Source of the DNA: Nannocystis exedens
GTDB lineage: Bacteria; Myxococcota_A; Polyangia; Nannocystales; Nannocystaceae
Assembly (NCBI RefSeq): GCF_002343915.1
Contig: NZ_NETK01000001.1
Location: 4,846,001-4,910,000, forward strand
Reading direction: 5' to 3'
Length of the DNA stretch: 64,000 bases
Below the pieces are notes generated by a model. That model was not told the DNA's origin. It was given only the letters and a program-made list of their open reading frames with translations, and made no database searches. Of this stretch, positions 25,335-33,148 are shown one piece after another (the stretch's first letter is position 1; every line of letters starts with the position of its first letter). The translations under genes were made by a program, and so were the position numbers.

Positions 25335-25353
25335 CCTCGACGCCTCGTCGAGG
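25335..25353. terminator. Perfect GC hairpin after the GT4 stop
   Basis: CCTCGACG, CCT, CGTCGAGG: an 8-bp perfect stem beginning 12 bp after the stop codon. There is no U-tract, so termination is only suggested. Confidence 0.4.
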
Positions 25354-25429
25354 CGGGCGAGCGGGCGCGTGAGCTCCCGGTCGTCGTGCGAGTCCGCCGG
25401 CGCGGGGCTGCGGGCCCGACGGAGCTGAA

Positions 25430-25476
25430 CTTCAAAGCATGCTCTTCGGAACATGCCCTGAAGCGCAGGCTCAAGC
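25430..25476. repeat. GACATGTC-family array between convergent genes
   Basis: CTTCAAAGCATGCTCTTCGG, AACATGCCCTGAAG and CAGGCTCAAG. It covers the end of the UbiB-type gene stop region. Confidence 0.6.
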
Positions 25477-26817
25477 CGGCGCGCCGGCCAGCGCGATGTC
25501 GAGGTACGGCTGGACCATGTCGAGCACGCGGCTGCGGGCGCGGACGCGGCGGAGGTTGCCGTAGTGCCCGGCGATCGCGCGGTCGATGAAGATGATCTCG
25601 CGCGGCGGCTGGAACGAGGCCATGCGCTTGAGGGCCGCGGGGATCATGCGGATCATGTCGTCGTGCAGGGTGGCGCGGGCGTAGTCGAACGGCTCGCCGG
25701 TGAGGAACGGCAGCGCCAGCACGTCGCGCCATTGCTTGTAAAAGGCCGGCTCGACCGGCGGCCCGTCGGGGTTGCGCACGCCGAGCCCGCGCAGGGCCTC
25801 GTCGACCCCGTCCCAGTCCTCGGCGAGCCCGCAGCGGATCGTCTTCGCGTACGCCGCGGCGATCGCGGGCGGCACCTGCTTCACGCAGCCGAAGTCGTAC
25901 AGCACGATGTCGCCGTTCGGCCGGAACGCCAGGTTGCCCGGGTTCGGGTCGGCGTGCAGGAGCCGGTGCTCGAACAGCTCGGCCGCCAGCGCGCGGAACA
26001 GGTTGTCGCCGATCCGGTCGCGGACCTCCTGCGAGTAGCCGCGGGCGTCGAGCTCGTCGATGCGGTCACCTGGCTCGAAGGTCAGGGTGAGCACGCGCTG
26101 CGACGAGCGCTCGCCGACCACCTCGGGGATGATGATGTGGTCGTCGCCGCGGTGGATCTCGCCGAAGCGGCGGACGTTGTCGGCCTCGTTGCAGTAGTCG
26201 AGCTCTTCGACCAGGCGGGCGCGAATCTCCGCGAACACCTCGTCGAGGCTCTGCTGCTTGACGTCGACCAGCCCGGTGGCGCGCTTGACGAAGCCGCCGG
26301 CCTTGAGGGCGAATTTGAGCTGCGCCAGGTCGGAGTCGACGGCGCCGTCGACGCCCGGATACTGCACCTTGACCACGACCTCGCGGCCGTCGTCGGTGGT
26401 CGCGCGGTGGACCTGGCCGATCGAGGCCGCCGCGAACGGCTCGACCTCGAAGCGTTTAAATAAAACCTCGGGCGCCGCGCCCAGCTCGGCCTCGATCTGG
26501 CGGGCGATCACCGCGAAGTCGACCGGCGGCGCCTGCCGCTGCAGCGAGCGCAGCGCCTCGGCCAGTTCCTTCGGCAAGAGGTCGCTGGCGATCGACGCCA
26601 TCTGCCCGACCTTCATCACCGCGCCCTTGAGCTCGCCGAGCGTCCTGGCGATGCGCCCGCCGTTGAGCTCGTGGGCCGCGTTGCGCTCGCGCTCGGCGTC
26701 CTCCTCCGACTGGAACAGGCCCTTGATCCGCGTCTTCGCGTAGCTGCCCGCGACCTGCGCGGTCATGCCGGCGAGCTTGAAGAAGCGCCTCCCCCTGGTG
26801 ACCGGGCCCTCGTTCAT
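25471..26817 (-). CDS. UbiB/ABC1 (AarF) family atypical kinase
   Basis: A 448-residue member of the ABC1/ADCK/UbiB family. LGELKGAVMKVGQMAS is the family-specific KxGQ motif, PFAAASIGQVHRA the Ala-rich nucleotide loop, VVVKVQYPG the Lys strand, LLHADPNPGN the catalytic loop and DFGCVK the metal site. These proteins have ATPase or kinase-like activity and support isoprenoid quinone metabolism or lipid handling. A GGAGGGA sequence lies upstream of ATG 26817. It is divergent from the WYL regulator across a repeat-rich gap. The substrate is not readable from sequence. Confidence 0.9.
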   Translation of the reverse strand: MNEGPVTRGRRFFKLAGMTAQVAGSYAKTRIKGLFQSEEDAERERNAAHELNGGRIARTLGELKGAVMKVGQMASIASDLLPKELAEALRSLQRQAPPVDFAVIARQIEAELGAAPEVLFKRFEVEPFAAASIGQVHRATTDDGREVVVKVQYPGVDGAVDSDLAQLKFALKAGGFVKRATGLVDVKQQSLDEVFAEIRARLVEELDYCNEADNVRRFGEIHRGDDHIIIPEVVGERSSQRVLTLTFEPGDRIDELDARGYSQEVRDRIGDNLFRALAAELFEHRLLHADPNPGNLAFRPNGDIVLYDFGCVKQVPPAIAAAYAKTIRCGLAEDWDGVDEALRGLGVRNPDGPPVEPAFYKQWRDVLALPFLTGEPFDYARATLHDDMIRMIPAALKRMASFQPPREIIFIDRAIAGHYGNLRRVRARSRVLDMVQPYLDIALAGAPA

Positions 26818-27265
26818 CGCCGCTCGCTCCCTCCTACTCTGCCCGCCCGCTCGGGCCCGCGCAAGCCCACGCGCCCGCGCGTCGCAAGCCCGCGCCAGCG
26901 GGCCCGGCCGCCACCGAGCCGTGACCTGCCCACGCCGGCGGATTCGCCGCAGATGTCCTTCGGGACATGTCCTCTCTCAAAGAAGAAATGTCCTCCGGGA
27001 CATGTTCCTACGAGCAAGTGCTGCCGCCCCGCCGGCCGCCGGCGAGGGAGTGATTACCCGCGCCCCCGTGTGCGCTGGCTCGCGGCCGCGGCCCCGCCCC
27101 GGCGCCCGGAACGCGGTAGCTCGGCCGTCCGCGCCGGGATCGGGCGGAACCCCCGCCGAGGCCGGGGTTCGGGCGCTCGCGGGGGCTCCGGCCCGCCCGG
27201 TCGGCCCTGCGAGGGGCCCGCGCCGCCGGGCCCGCGAGCTTGTAGGATGAGCCAGGGAGCAGACC
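26818..27265. other. Divergent intergenic region with repeat array
   Basis: 448 bp between the UbiB-type and WYL genes. A short block, CACCGAGCCGTGACCTGCCC near 26911, resembles the flank of the element at 23786. The repeat array at 26951-27008 follows. The remainder is GC-rich with no supported gene. Confidence 0.5.
26951..27008. repeat. Tandem GACATGTC-family hairpins with TTCG/TCCG loops
   Basis: ATGTCC-TTCG-GGACAT (26953-26968) and ATGTCC-TCCG-GGACAT (26988-27003), about 20 bp apart, each extended to a palindromic GGGACATGT. As plus-strand RNA the first is a cUUCGg tetraloop hairpin. Confidence 0.8.
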
Positions 27266-28282
27266 GTGACCCGCGAAGCGAAGCCAGACTCGTCGAGGAC
27301 CGTCCAGGAGACCGCGCGCTTCATCCTCCGCTACTTGCGAGAGAACGCCGACGGCGCGACCAAGGAGACGCTGTCCACCAAGGCCGGCGTCGCCGGCGTG
27401 ACGGTGCAGCGGGCGCTCAAGTACATGCGCGAGGAGTGGGACGCGCCGCTCGAGTTCGTGCACGCGAGCAAGGTGTGGAAGCTGCTCGACGACAAGTTCA
27501 CGCTGCCGCTGACCGACCCCGACCCGGAGGACCTCGCGGCGGTCGTGTTCGCCTCGGCGCTGCTGCAGCCGGTCGCCGACGCCGAGCTCAACGCCCGCGT
27601 CAAGCGGCTGGTCGAGCAGATGGACGCCGCCGTCGAGGAGACGCAGAAGAACGCGGCCAAGGTGCGGCCGAAGAGCGTGACCGCGACGATGACCACCGGC
27701 ACGCGGGTCGACTCGCGGCTGGTGTCGAAGCTGTTGCAGGCCGTCGGCTCGGGCGTGGTGCGCATCGAGTACGACAGCCCGTGGTCGGGCACGCGCAAGA
27801 CGCACGACATCGAGCCGTGGCAATTGCGGCTGCACGACGGCGTGATGTACATGCGCGCGTTCTCGCGGACGACCGGCGACGCGCGCAGCTTCCGGGTCGC
27901 GCAGATCGTCCACGCGCGCGTGCTGCCGGGCCAGACCCCGCGCGAGCCCGTGCCGACCAAGAACAACCTGTGGGGCGGCTCGGAGCCCGGCTTCGGGATC
28001 GACAGCGACCGCCCGGGCGTCGCCACCTTGCGCGTGCGCGGCGGCGTGGCCCGGTGGATCGCCAACCTCGTGTGGGACCCCGGCCAGGAGGACAAGTGGA
28101 TCGAGCCTGGCGAGCTGCTCGAGCGCAAGGTGCCGTATCACTCGTGTCGCGAGTTCGCGCGGCGGCTGTTCACGATCGTCGACGGCCTCGAGTCGATCGA
28201 GCCGGCCGAGCTGCGCGAGGAGGTCGTCAGCGACGCGCGCGCCTTCCTCGACCGCCTCGATCGCCACACCGCGCAGGCGTGA
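27266..28282 (+). CDS. WYL-domain transcriptional regulator
   Basis: A 338-residue regulator of the YafY/PafC type. Residues ~10-75 form a helix-turn-helix (GATKETLSTKAGVAGVTVQR). The middle region is helical, and a WYL-type ligand domain covers ~165-250 (VRIEYDSPWSG, HDIEPWQLRLHDGVMYMRAF). A C-terminal WCX extension follows (VATLRVRGGVARWIAN, then LERKVPYHS). WYL proteins sense nucleic acid or second messengers and often control stress or defence genes. AGGGAG lies upstream of GTG 27266. The target genes are not evident; the next gene is separated by a strong terminator. Confidence 0.85.
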   Translation: MTREAKPDSSRTVQETARFILRYLRENADGATKETLSTKAGVAGVTVQRALKYMREEWDAPLEFVHASKVWKLLDDKFTLPLTDPDPEDLAAVVFASALLQPVADAELNARVKRLVEQMDAAVEETQKNAAKVRPKSVTATMTTGTRVDSRLVSKLLQAVGSGVVRIEYDSPWSGTRKTHDIEPWQLRLHDGVMYMRAFSRTTGDARSFRVAQIVHARVLPGQTPREPVPTKNNLWGGSEPGFGIDSDRPGVATLRVRGGVARWIANLVWDPGQEDKWIEPGELLERKVPYHSCREFARRLFTIVDGLESIEPAELREEVVSDARAFLDRLDRHTAQA

Positions 28283-28426
28283 GCGCCGCGTTGTCTGCCG
28301 CGGATCAAGCGCCCGTGGCAAGCTCCTCCGCGAGGTCGAGGGGAGATTGACTCTGGGAGGGTGACTCCATCGCCCCGGGGCCGACGCTGGCCTTTCGAGC
28401 GTGGAGTCGTGGTGACCTCAGGCCCC

Positions 28427-28477
28427 GGCGGGGGACCCATGCGACGCAGGTCGTCGCGTGGGCCCCCGCCTCCTTTT
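28427..28477 (+). terminator. Rho-independent terminator candidate
   Basis: GGCGGGGG pairs with CCCCCGCC, then CCCA with TGGG and GCGACG with CGTCGC, around a 5-nt loop. This gives an 18-bp stem with two bulges, followed by TCCTTTT. It ends just before the -10 box of the asparaginase gene. Confidence 0.65.
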
Positions 28478-28479
28478 GC

Positions 28480-28485
28480 TATCAT
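28480..28485 (+). promoter_or_regulatory. -10 box (TATCAT) of a leaderless gene
   Basis: TATCAT ends 6 nt before GTG 28492 and no SD is present. Confidence 0.45.
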
Positions 28486-28491
28486 CCGCGC

Positions 28492-29550
28492 GTGAGCACG
28501 CGCCCGCGAGTCTGCGTCCTGCACGTCGGCGGCACGATCGGCATGGTCCGCACCGAGACCGGCTACGCGCCGCAGCCGGGCTTCCTCGCCGAGTACATGG
28601 CCGCGATGCCCGAGCTGCGCCGCCCCGAGCTGCCGGCCTTCGACGTCGTCTCGCTCGAGCCGCTGCTCGACTCGGCCGACATGGCGCCCGAGGACTGGGT
28701 CCGGATCGCCGAGGCCATCGCCGCCCGCTACGACGACTACACCGGCTTCGTCGTCGTCCACGGCACCGACACGATGGCCTACACCGCCTCGGCGCTGAGC
28801 TTCCTGCTGCCCGGCCTGGCCAAGCCGGTCATCCTCACCGGCTCGCAGCTCAGCCTCACCCACGTCCGCAGCGACGGCCGCGAGCACATCATCACCTCCT
28901 TGCTGCTCGCCGGGACCTGCGAGATCCCCGAGGTCTGCATCTACTTCGCCTCCCGCCTCCTGCGCGGCAACCGGGCCCAGAAGGTCCACAACCTCGACTT
29001 CGTCGCCTTCGACAGCGGCAACCTCCCCCCGCTCGCCCACGTCGGGGTCGGCATCGAGGTCGCGCGTCACCTGGTCCGAAAGCCAGGTTCTACCGGCCCG
29101 ACCGGCCTCACGATGATCCCGCTGGTGCGCCGGCCCGAGGTCGCCGCCGTCCGCCTGTTCCCCGGCATCGGCGCGGCGATGATGTCGAAGCTGCTCGAGC
29201 CCCCGCTCGAGGCGCTGGTGCTCGAGACCTACGGCGTCGGCAACGCGCCCAGCCGCGACCAGGCGCTGCTGTCGGCGATCGCCCGCAGCGCCGCGCCGCC
29301 GCGCGAGGTCGTGATCGTCAACTGCTCGCAGTGCCACGGCGGCTCGGTCCGCCAGACGACCTACAGCACCGGCGCGGCGCTCGCCCGCGCCGGCGTGCTG
29401 TCCGGCTTCGACATGACCCCCGAGGCCGCCCTCACCAAGCTCTACTGCCTGCTCGCCTCCGGCCTGCCGCCGGCCGCCGTCCGCGCGCGCATGCAGCAGG
29501 ACCTCGCCGGCGAGCTGACGCCGGACCCCGCGAGCGCGGCCGTCTCGTGA
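28492..29550 (+). CDS. ansA: Type I L-asparaginase
   Basis: A 352-residue asparaginase/glutaminase family enzyme that hydrolyses asparagine to aspartate and ammonia. VLHVGGTIGMV carries the first catalytic Thr (residue ~14) and FVVVHGTDTMAYTASAL the second Thr-Asp pair. LTGSQLSLTHVRSDG and the C-terminal domain (LETYGVGNAP, VNCSQCHGG) fit the cytoplasmic type I enzyme. No signal peptide. A 6-bp inverted repeat (ACCTGG...CCAGGT, 29069-29088) related to the palindromic family encodes RHLVRKPGSTGP in a loop. The thioredoxin-like lipoprotein gene follows after 10 bp. Confidence 0.88.
   Translation: MSTRPRVCVLHVGGTIGMVRTETGYAPQPGFLAEYMAAMPELRRPELPAFDVVSLEPLLDSADMAPEDWVRIAEAIAARYDDYTGFVVVHGTDTMAYTASALSFLLPGLAKPVILTGSQLSLTHVRSDGREHIITSLLLAGTCEIPEVCIYFASRLLRGNRAQKVHNLDFVAFDSGNLPPLAHVGVGIEVARHLVRKPGSTGPTGLTMIPLVRRPEVAAVRLFPGIGAAMMSKLLEPPLEALVLETYGVGNAPSRDQALLSAIARSAAPPREVVIVNCSQCHGGSVRQTTYSTGAALARAGVLSGFDMTPEAALTKLYCLLASGLPPAAVRARMQQDLAGELTPDPASAAVS
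29069..29088. repeat. ACCTGG/CCAGGT subfamily element in asparaginase
   Basis: ACCTGG, TCCGAAAG, CCAGGT. CCGAAGAGCCAGGTTC at 44863 and CGAAGGCCAGGT near 31928 are relatives. Confidence 0.5.
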
Positions 29551-29560
29551 AGGTGCGACG

Positions 29561-30127
29561 ATGCGTGTTCCTCTCGTAAGCCTGTCCGTTTGCGCATGTC
29601 TTTTCGTACATGTTCCGGGGTGCAGTTCACCCCCGCCGGCGCCCGCCGCCCCGGTTAAGCCCGCCGCCGAACAAGAACCCGCCGGTGAGGCGCTGGTCGG
29701 CTACGACCTGCGGCGCCTGCGGCCGCGCGACGAGGAGACGCTGGCCGCGATGTTCGACCGCCTGCGCGCCCAGGCGCTGGCCGAGGGCAAGCGCGTGGCC
29801 GTGCTGTTCAGCGCCGACTGGTGCGAGCCCTGCCGCGAGCTCGAGCAAGAGCTCGGCAACCGCCACCCGGCCGCGCAGATCGGCGACGTCCGGTTCCTCG
29901 AGCTCAAGGAGGAGGACTGGAGCGCGGCCGCCCGCATGGACGAGTTCAATGAACTGCGCCGCCGCTGGGTCGGCCAGACCGGCTCGTATCCGCTGCTGAT
30001 GCTGCTCGACGCCGACGGCAAGCCCCAGGAGGAGATGAAGCAGGCGATCGAGCGCCTCGAGGCTGCGAAGATCGAGCCGACCCTGGCGCACTGGCTGGCC
30101 GACACGCGGCCGAAGCGCGCGACCTAG
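29561..30127 (+). CDS. Thioredoxin-fold lipoprotein
   Basis: A 188-residue exported protein. The signal peptide is followed by lipobox VPGC (Cys21) and a Pro/Ala linker. A thioredoxin domain has VAVLFSADWCEPCRELEQEL (redox WCEPC near residue 87-91), then FLELKEEDW and SYPLLMLLDADGK. It probably reduces or transfers disulfides in the periplasm, like DsbD C-terminal or thioredoxin_7 proteins. The whole hydrophobic core of the signal peptide (VCACLFVHVPGC) is encoded by a palindromic repeat array. Start ATG 29561 follows AAGG and lies 10 bp after the asparaginase stop. Confidence 0.8.
   Translation: MRVPLVSLSVCACLFVHVPGCSSPPPAPAAPVKPAAEQEPAGEALVGYDLRRLRPRDEETLAAMFDRLRAQALAEGKRVAVLFSADWCEPCRELEQELGNRHPAAQIGDVRFLELKEEDWSAAARMDEFNELRRRWVGQTGSYPLLMLLDADGKPQEEMKQAIERLEAAKIEPTLAHWLADTRPKRAT
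29581..29620. repeat. GACATGTC-family array encoding a signal peptide
   Basis: CCTGTCCGTTTGCGCATGTC, TTTTCGTACATGTTCCGGGG. CATGT and ACATG form a small stem. It is translated as the export signal and lipobox of the thioredoxin-like protein. Confidence 0.7.
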
Positions 30128-30182
30128 CGATCCCGGTCGCTTCGCCGCGGCTAAGCCAGGACGTCGCGTCGGCGCGCCGGCC

Positions 30183-30566
30183 TCACGAGCGAGCCGGAGC
30201 GGCGGACACGAAGGGCCGGCCGTCGAACACGACCCGGGCCATGCGGATCTTGCCGGCCTCGACGGTATACCAGCGGGCGACGAAGGAGGTGGGGAGCGGC
30301 GCCTTCATCACCAGGTCGCAGAAGACGGCGACGTCGCCCCCGTCGGCGAAGATCTTCCGCACCTCGATCCGCTCGAGCCGCTCTCCGGCCCGCGCGAGCG
30401 ACGCGACGTACGCGTCGGCGCTCTTGCAGGTCTCGAACGGACCGATGAAGGTCACGTCGTCGGCCAGCAGTCGCCGCACCGCGGCGTAGTCGCCGCGCTG
30501 CCACGCGGCCTCGAATTCGATCACGGTCTCCCTCGCGTTCGTCGTCGCGTCCAGGTCGCTGTTCAT
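30183..30566 (-). CDS. SnoaL/NTF2-like domain protein
   Basis: A 127-residue single-domain protein of the NTF2-like cone fold: TVIEFEAAWQRGDYAAVRRLLADDVTFIGPF (shown here in parts; helix 1 plus first strand), SADAYVASL, then strands DVAVFCDLVMKAP and FVARWYTVEAGKIRMARVVFD. Such proteins are small-molecule isomerases, cyclases or binding proteins. It is divergent from an AraC-family gene across 110 bp, the usual arrangement of a regulator and its target (inference). Start ATG 30566. Function not assigned. Confidence 0.75.
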   Translation of the reverse strand: MNSDLDATTNARETVIEFEAAWQRGDYAAVRRLLADDVTFIGPFETCKSADAYVASLARAGERLERIEVRKIFADGGDVAVFCDLVMKAPLPTSFVARWYTVEAGKIRMARVVFDGRPFVSAAPARS

Positions 30567-30676
30567 GCCGCAAAACGTGGCGCAAGGGCCCGGCCGACGC
30601 CATGTTCGAACGTCCGCCTTCTCTGTCCGTTCGTCGCCTCGCGGACCCGACTCGGGCAAGATGACGCCCACCCGGC

Positions 30677-31627
30677 ATGACGAGCGACCCGCTCAGCGAC
30701 GTCCTCAAGACCGTGCGCCTGCGCAGCCGCGTCTTCTGTCAGTCGACGATGCGCGCGCCGTGGGGCTTCCGCGTCGAGGGCCGCAGCCCGGCGAGCTTTA
30801 ACCTGGTCGTCGACGGCAGCCTGCTGCTCGAGGTGAAGGGCATCCCGGCGCCGCTGAGCCTGGGCCCCGGCGACCTGGCGATCGTGCCCGGCGGCAACGC
30901 CTACGCGGTGCGCGACAGCCCGGACTCGCCGACCCCGACGCTCGAGGAGCTGCTCGCGGTGTCGCCGGTCGACGCCGAGGGCAGGCTGTCGCACGGCGGC
31001 GACGGCCCCGTCACGACGCTGCTGTGCGGCGCGTTCTTCCTCGACGACGAGAGCGCGCGCAGCCTCCTCGACGCGCTGCCGCCGGTGCTGCTGGTGCGGG
31101 CGCGCGACGCCGACCTCGCCGACCCCCACGCGGCGTGGCTCCGCTCGACGCTGGCGCTGCTCGACCACGAGGTCCACACCACCAGCCCCGGCCGCCGGCT
31201 GCTGCTCGATCGCCTGCTCGACATCCTGTTCGTGCAGGCCGTGCGCGCCCACTTCCAGGTGCCGACGAACGCCCCGCCCGGCTGGCTCGACGCGCTCCGT
31301 GAGCCGCAGATCGGCGCCGCCGTGGCGCTGCTCCACCGCGAGTTCGCCCGACCGTGGACCGTGGCGAGCGTCGCCGCCCGCGTCGGCCTGTCGCGCACCG
31401 TGTTCACCGAGCGCTTCGGCGTCCTGGTCGGCGAGTCGCCCGCGCGCTACCTGACGCGCTGCCGCGTCGCCCGGGCGATGACCCTGCTCCGCAGCGCCGA
31501 GCTGTCGCTGGCGCAGATCGCCGAGCAGGTCGGCTACACGTCGGAGGCCGCCTTCAGCAAAGTTTTTAAAAGGTATGTCGGCGTCGGCCCGGGCGCCTTC
31601 CGCCGCGCGGGCGAGTCGAGCCGGTGA
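30677..31627 (+). CDS. AraC-family transcriptional regulator
   Basis: A 316-residue regulator. The N-terminal cupin half (RAPWGFRVEGRSPASFNLVV, LSLGPGDLAIVPGGNAY) is of the AraC_binding/cupin_6 type. The C-terminal double helix-turn-helix spans ~215-310 (WTVASVAARVGLSRTVFTERF, then LSLAQIAEQVGYTSEAAFSK with family signature). It probably controls itself and the divergent SnoaL-like gene. The second HTH end, FSKVFKRYVG, is encoded by an AT-rich repeat-like string (31558-31580), placing a palindromic-family relative at the most conserved part of the family signature. Confidence 0.85.
   Translation: MTSDPLSDVLKTVRLRSRVFCQSTMRAPWGFRVEGRSPASFNLVVDGSLLLEVKGIPAPLSLGPGDLAIVPGGNAYAVRDSPDSPTPTLEELLAVSPVDAEGRLSHGGDGPVTTLLCGAFFLDDESARSLLDALPPVLLVRARDADLADPHAAWLRSTLALLDHEVHTTSPGRRLLLDRLLDILFVQAVRAHFQVPTNAPPGWLDALREPQIGAAVALLHREFARPWTVASVAARVGLSRTVFTERFGVLVGESPARYLTRCRVARAMTLLRSAELSLAQIAEQVGYTSEAAFSKVFKRYVGVGPGAFRRAGESSR
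31558..31580. repeat. AT-rich relative of the GACATGTC family in the AraC gene
   Basis: AAAGTTTTTAAAAGGTATGTC resembles GTTTTAAGGGACATGTCC at 18721. It may be coincidence with conserved codons (FSKVFKRYVG). Confidence 0.35.
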
Positions 31628-31645
31628 GCGCCGGACGTCGCCAAG

Positions 31646-31790
31646 CCGGCATGTGCTTCGGGACATGGCGTCCCGCACATGTCCTGAAGCGCATGCGACG
31701 TCGGGGCCCGCCATGCCCGACGGCCGGCGGAGCCGGCATGATGTGCTTCGAGACATGGCGCAACGTACATGTCCCGAAAGACCTGTAACT
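31646..31790. repeat. Two copies of a ~46-bp composite GACATGTC module
   Basis: Copy 1 (31646-31690) and copy 2 (31733-31779) share GCCGGCATG, TGCTTCG-GACATGGCG, a 5-base variable block and ACATGTCC-GAA. They show that half units combine into larger duplicated modules. The 337-bp gap 31628-31964 holds no gene I can support. Confidence 0.75.
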
Positions 31791-31964
31791 CGCCGCCGAA
31801 CGAACGGGGTCCCGAGACTCGCCCGAGGGCGAGGCGCGAGCGCGCCGGGACCTGGCCCGAGGGCCGGTTTCGCGTCGTTCGGCGGGGGCCGAACCGCCGA
31901 GGTCGAGCGCGCGGCGAACCTGCTTCGAAGGCCAGGTGCCCTCGGAGCTCGCCGGCGTTGCGGC

Positions 31965-32708
31965 CTAGCGGCGGCGGCGGAGGATGAAGCCGGCGCCGAG
32001 GGCCAGGAGGACCATCGCGCCGTTCCAGGCGTTGCCGTCGGCGTCGACGGAGCAGCCCTTCTTCTTCTCGACCGGGGGCGGGCCTTCGCTGGCGGAGTCG
32101 GGGCTCGGGGTGCTGCTGCCGTCGCCCTCGTTGCCGTCACCGCCGCCGAGGGAGTCGTGCGCGTCCTGCTCGGCCGCGGTCTTGTCCTCGGCCTCCGACT
32201 CGTCCTCCTTCGGCGTCTCGGGCTTCTTGCCGCTCTTGATCAGCTTGATCTTGCCGGTGGCGAGGGTGAGCTCCTTGCCCTTGGCGTTGACCTGCGTGAC
32301 CTTGATGTCGTAGGTGCGGTTCTTGTTGAAGCCCTTGCGGCCGTCGAGCTCGATCTCGCCGTAGAAGTACTTGTCGCCGGCGAAGTCGTTCTCGTCGTGG
32401 CGCCAGACCGAGGACTTGTTGCCGTCGAGGTCCTGGAAGAACTCGATGTAGAGCGGGCCGGGCGCCGGGTTGTCGAGCTTCGCGTGGATGTAGGCGATCC
32501 AGCGGTCCTCGCCGGGCACCTCGTCGAGCGTGTCGACGACGGCCGACTTGCCCTTGGCGGTGATCTTGCCGGCGTCGTCGATCTCGATCGGCGTGGCGCC
32601 GACCTTCACCTCGCCCGCGTAAGCCGCGGCGCTGCTGAGCGCGGCCAGCGCGAACGCCGAGGAGAGCGTCAAGCGTCGAAGGAGGTTGTTGCGCGATGTG
32701 GTCGTCAT
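31965..32708 (-). CDS. MYXO-CTERM-like surface-anchored protein
   Basis: A 247-residue exported protein. A Sec signal peptide (LTLSSAFALAALSSAAAYA) is followed by a beta-rich domain (residues ~28-150: WIAYIHAKL, YIEFFQDLDGN, YFYGEIELDGRKG), an acidic Glu/Ser/Gly linker and a C-terminal sorting tag. The tag has GCSVDADGNAW, a hydrophobic helix (MVLLALGAGFIL) and a final RRRR. That tag is the MYXO-CTERM pattern of myxobacteria, processed by a rhombosortase-like/CTERM system. The extracellular function is unknown. It is the last of three minus-strand genes after glutaredoxin. Confidence 0.8.
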   Translation of the reverse strand: MTTTSRNNLLRRLTLSSAFALAALSSAAAYAGEVKVGATPIEIDDAGKITAKGKSAVVDTLDEVPGEDRWIAYIHAKLDNPAPGPLYIEFFQDLDGNKSSVWRHDENDFAGDKYFYGEIELDGRKGFNKNRTYDIKVTQVNAKGKELTLATGKIKLIKSGKKPETPKEDESEAEDKTAAEQDAHDSLGGGDGNEGDGSSTPSPDSASEGPPPVEKKKGCSVDADGNAWNGAMVLLALGAGFILRRRR

Positions 32709-32815
32709 GGCGGTCGGGACGGAGGGTAGCACAGCCCGCGTCGGGGACTGTGAACCCCAAAATACGTCCCGCTGCCGCGCGCAGCGGAGCGAAAGCACGT
32801 GCAAACCGCGCGGGC

Positions 32816-33118
32816 TCAGCGGCCCAGGGCCGTCGCCAGCGCGCCGCTGCGGTCCATCGCCGCCAGCTCCGTGAAGCCGCCGATGCTCTGATTCTTGATG
32901 AAGATCTGCGGCACCGTGCGCCGGCCGGTGCTCTCGATCAGCCAGCTCCGCGCCTCGGGCAGGTCGGTCACGTCGACGGCGACGAACGCGATATCGCGCC
33001 GTCGCAGCAGCGACTCGGCCATGCGGCAGTACCCGCACGTGTCGGTCACGTACAAGACGACGTCGGCGCCGAGCTGCTCCGGCGTCTTGAATTCGGTGAT
33101 GGCCCCGGCGACACCCAT
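32816..33118 (-). CDS. grxC: Glutaredoxin (GrxC type)
   Basis: A 100-residue single-domain glutaredoxin with active site TCGYC (residues 27-31), the cis-Pro loop RRTVPQIFI and a GGFTELAAMD glutathione-binding end. It reduces protein or mixed glutathione disulfides. A small N-terminal extension (MGVAGAITEFKTPEQLG) precedes the first strand. It lies 30 bp downstream of the conserved hypothetical gene and is probably cotranscribed with it. Confidence 0.92.
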   Translation of the reverse strand: MGVAGAITEFKTPEQLGADVVLYVTDTCGYCRMAESLLRRRDIAFVAVDVTDLPEARSWLIESTGRRTVPQIFIKNQSIGGFTELAAMDRSGALATALGR

Positions 33119-33148
33119 GGCTGTTCTCGCCGAGGGTGTAGCAGAGAA

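Noticed and set aside
26951..27008. GACATGT elements as LexA/SOS boxes
   Set aside because: They lack the CTGT-N8-ACAG or GAAC-N4-GTTC architecture, and the sites lie inside coding regions and at gene ends, not in promoters of repair genes.
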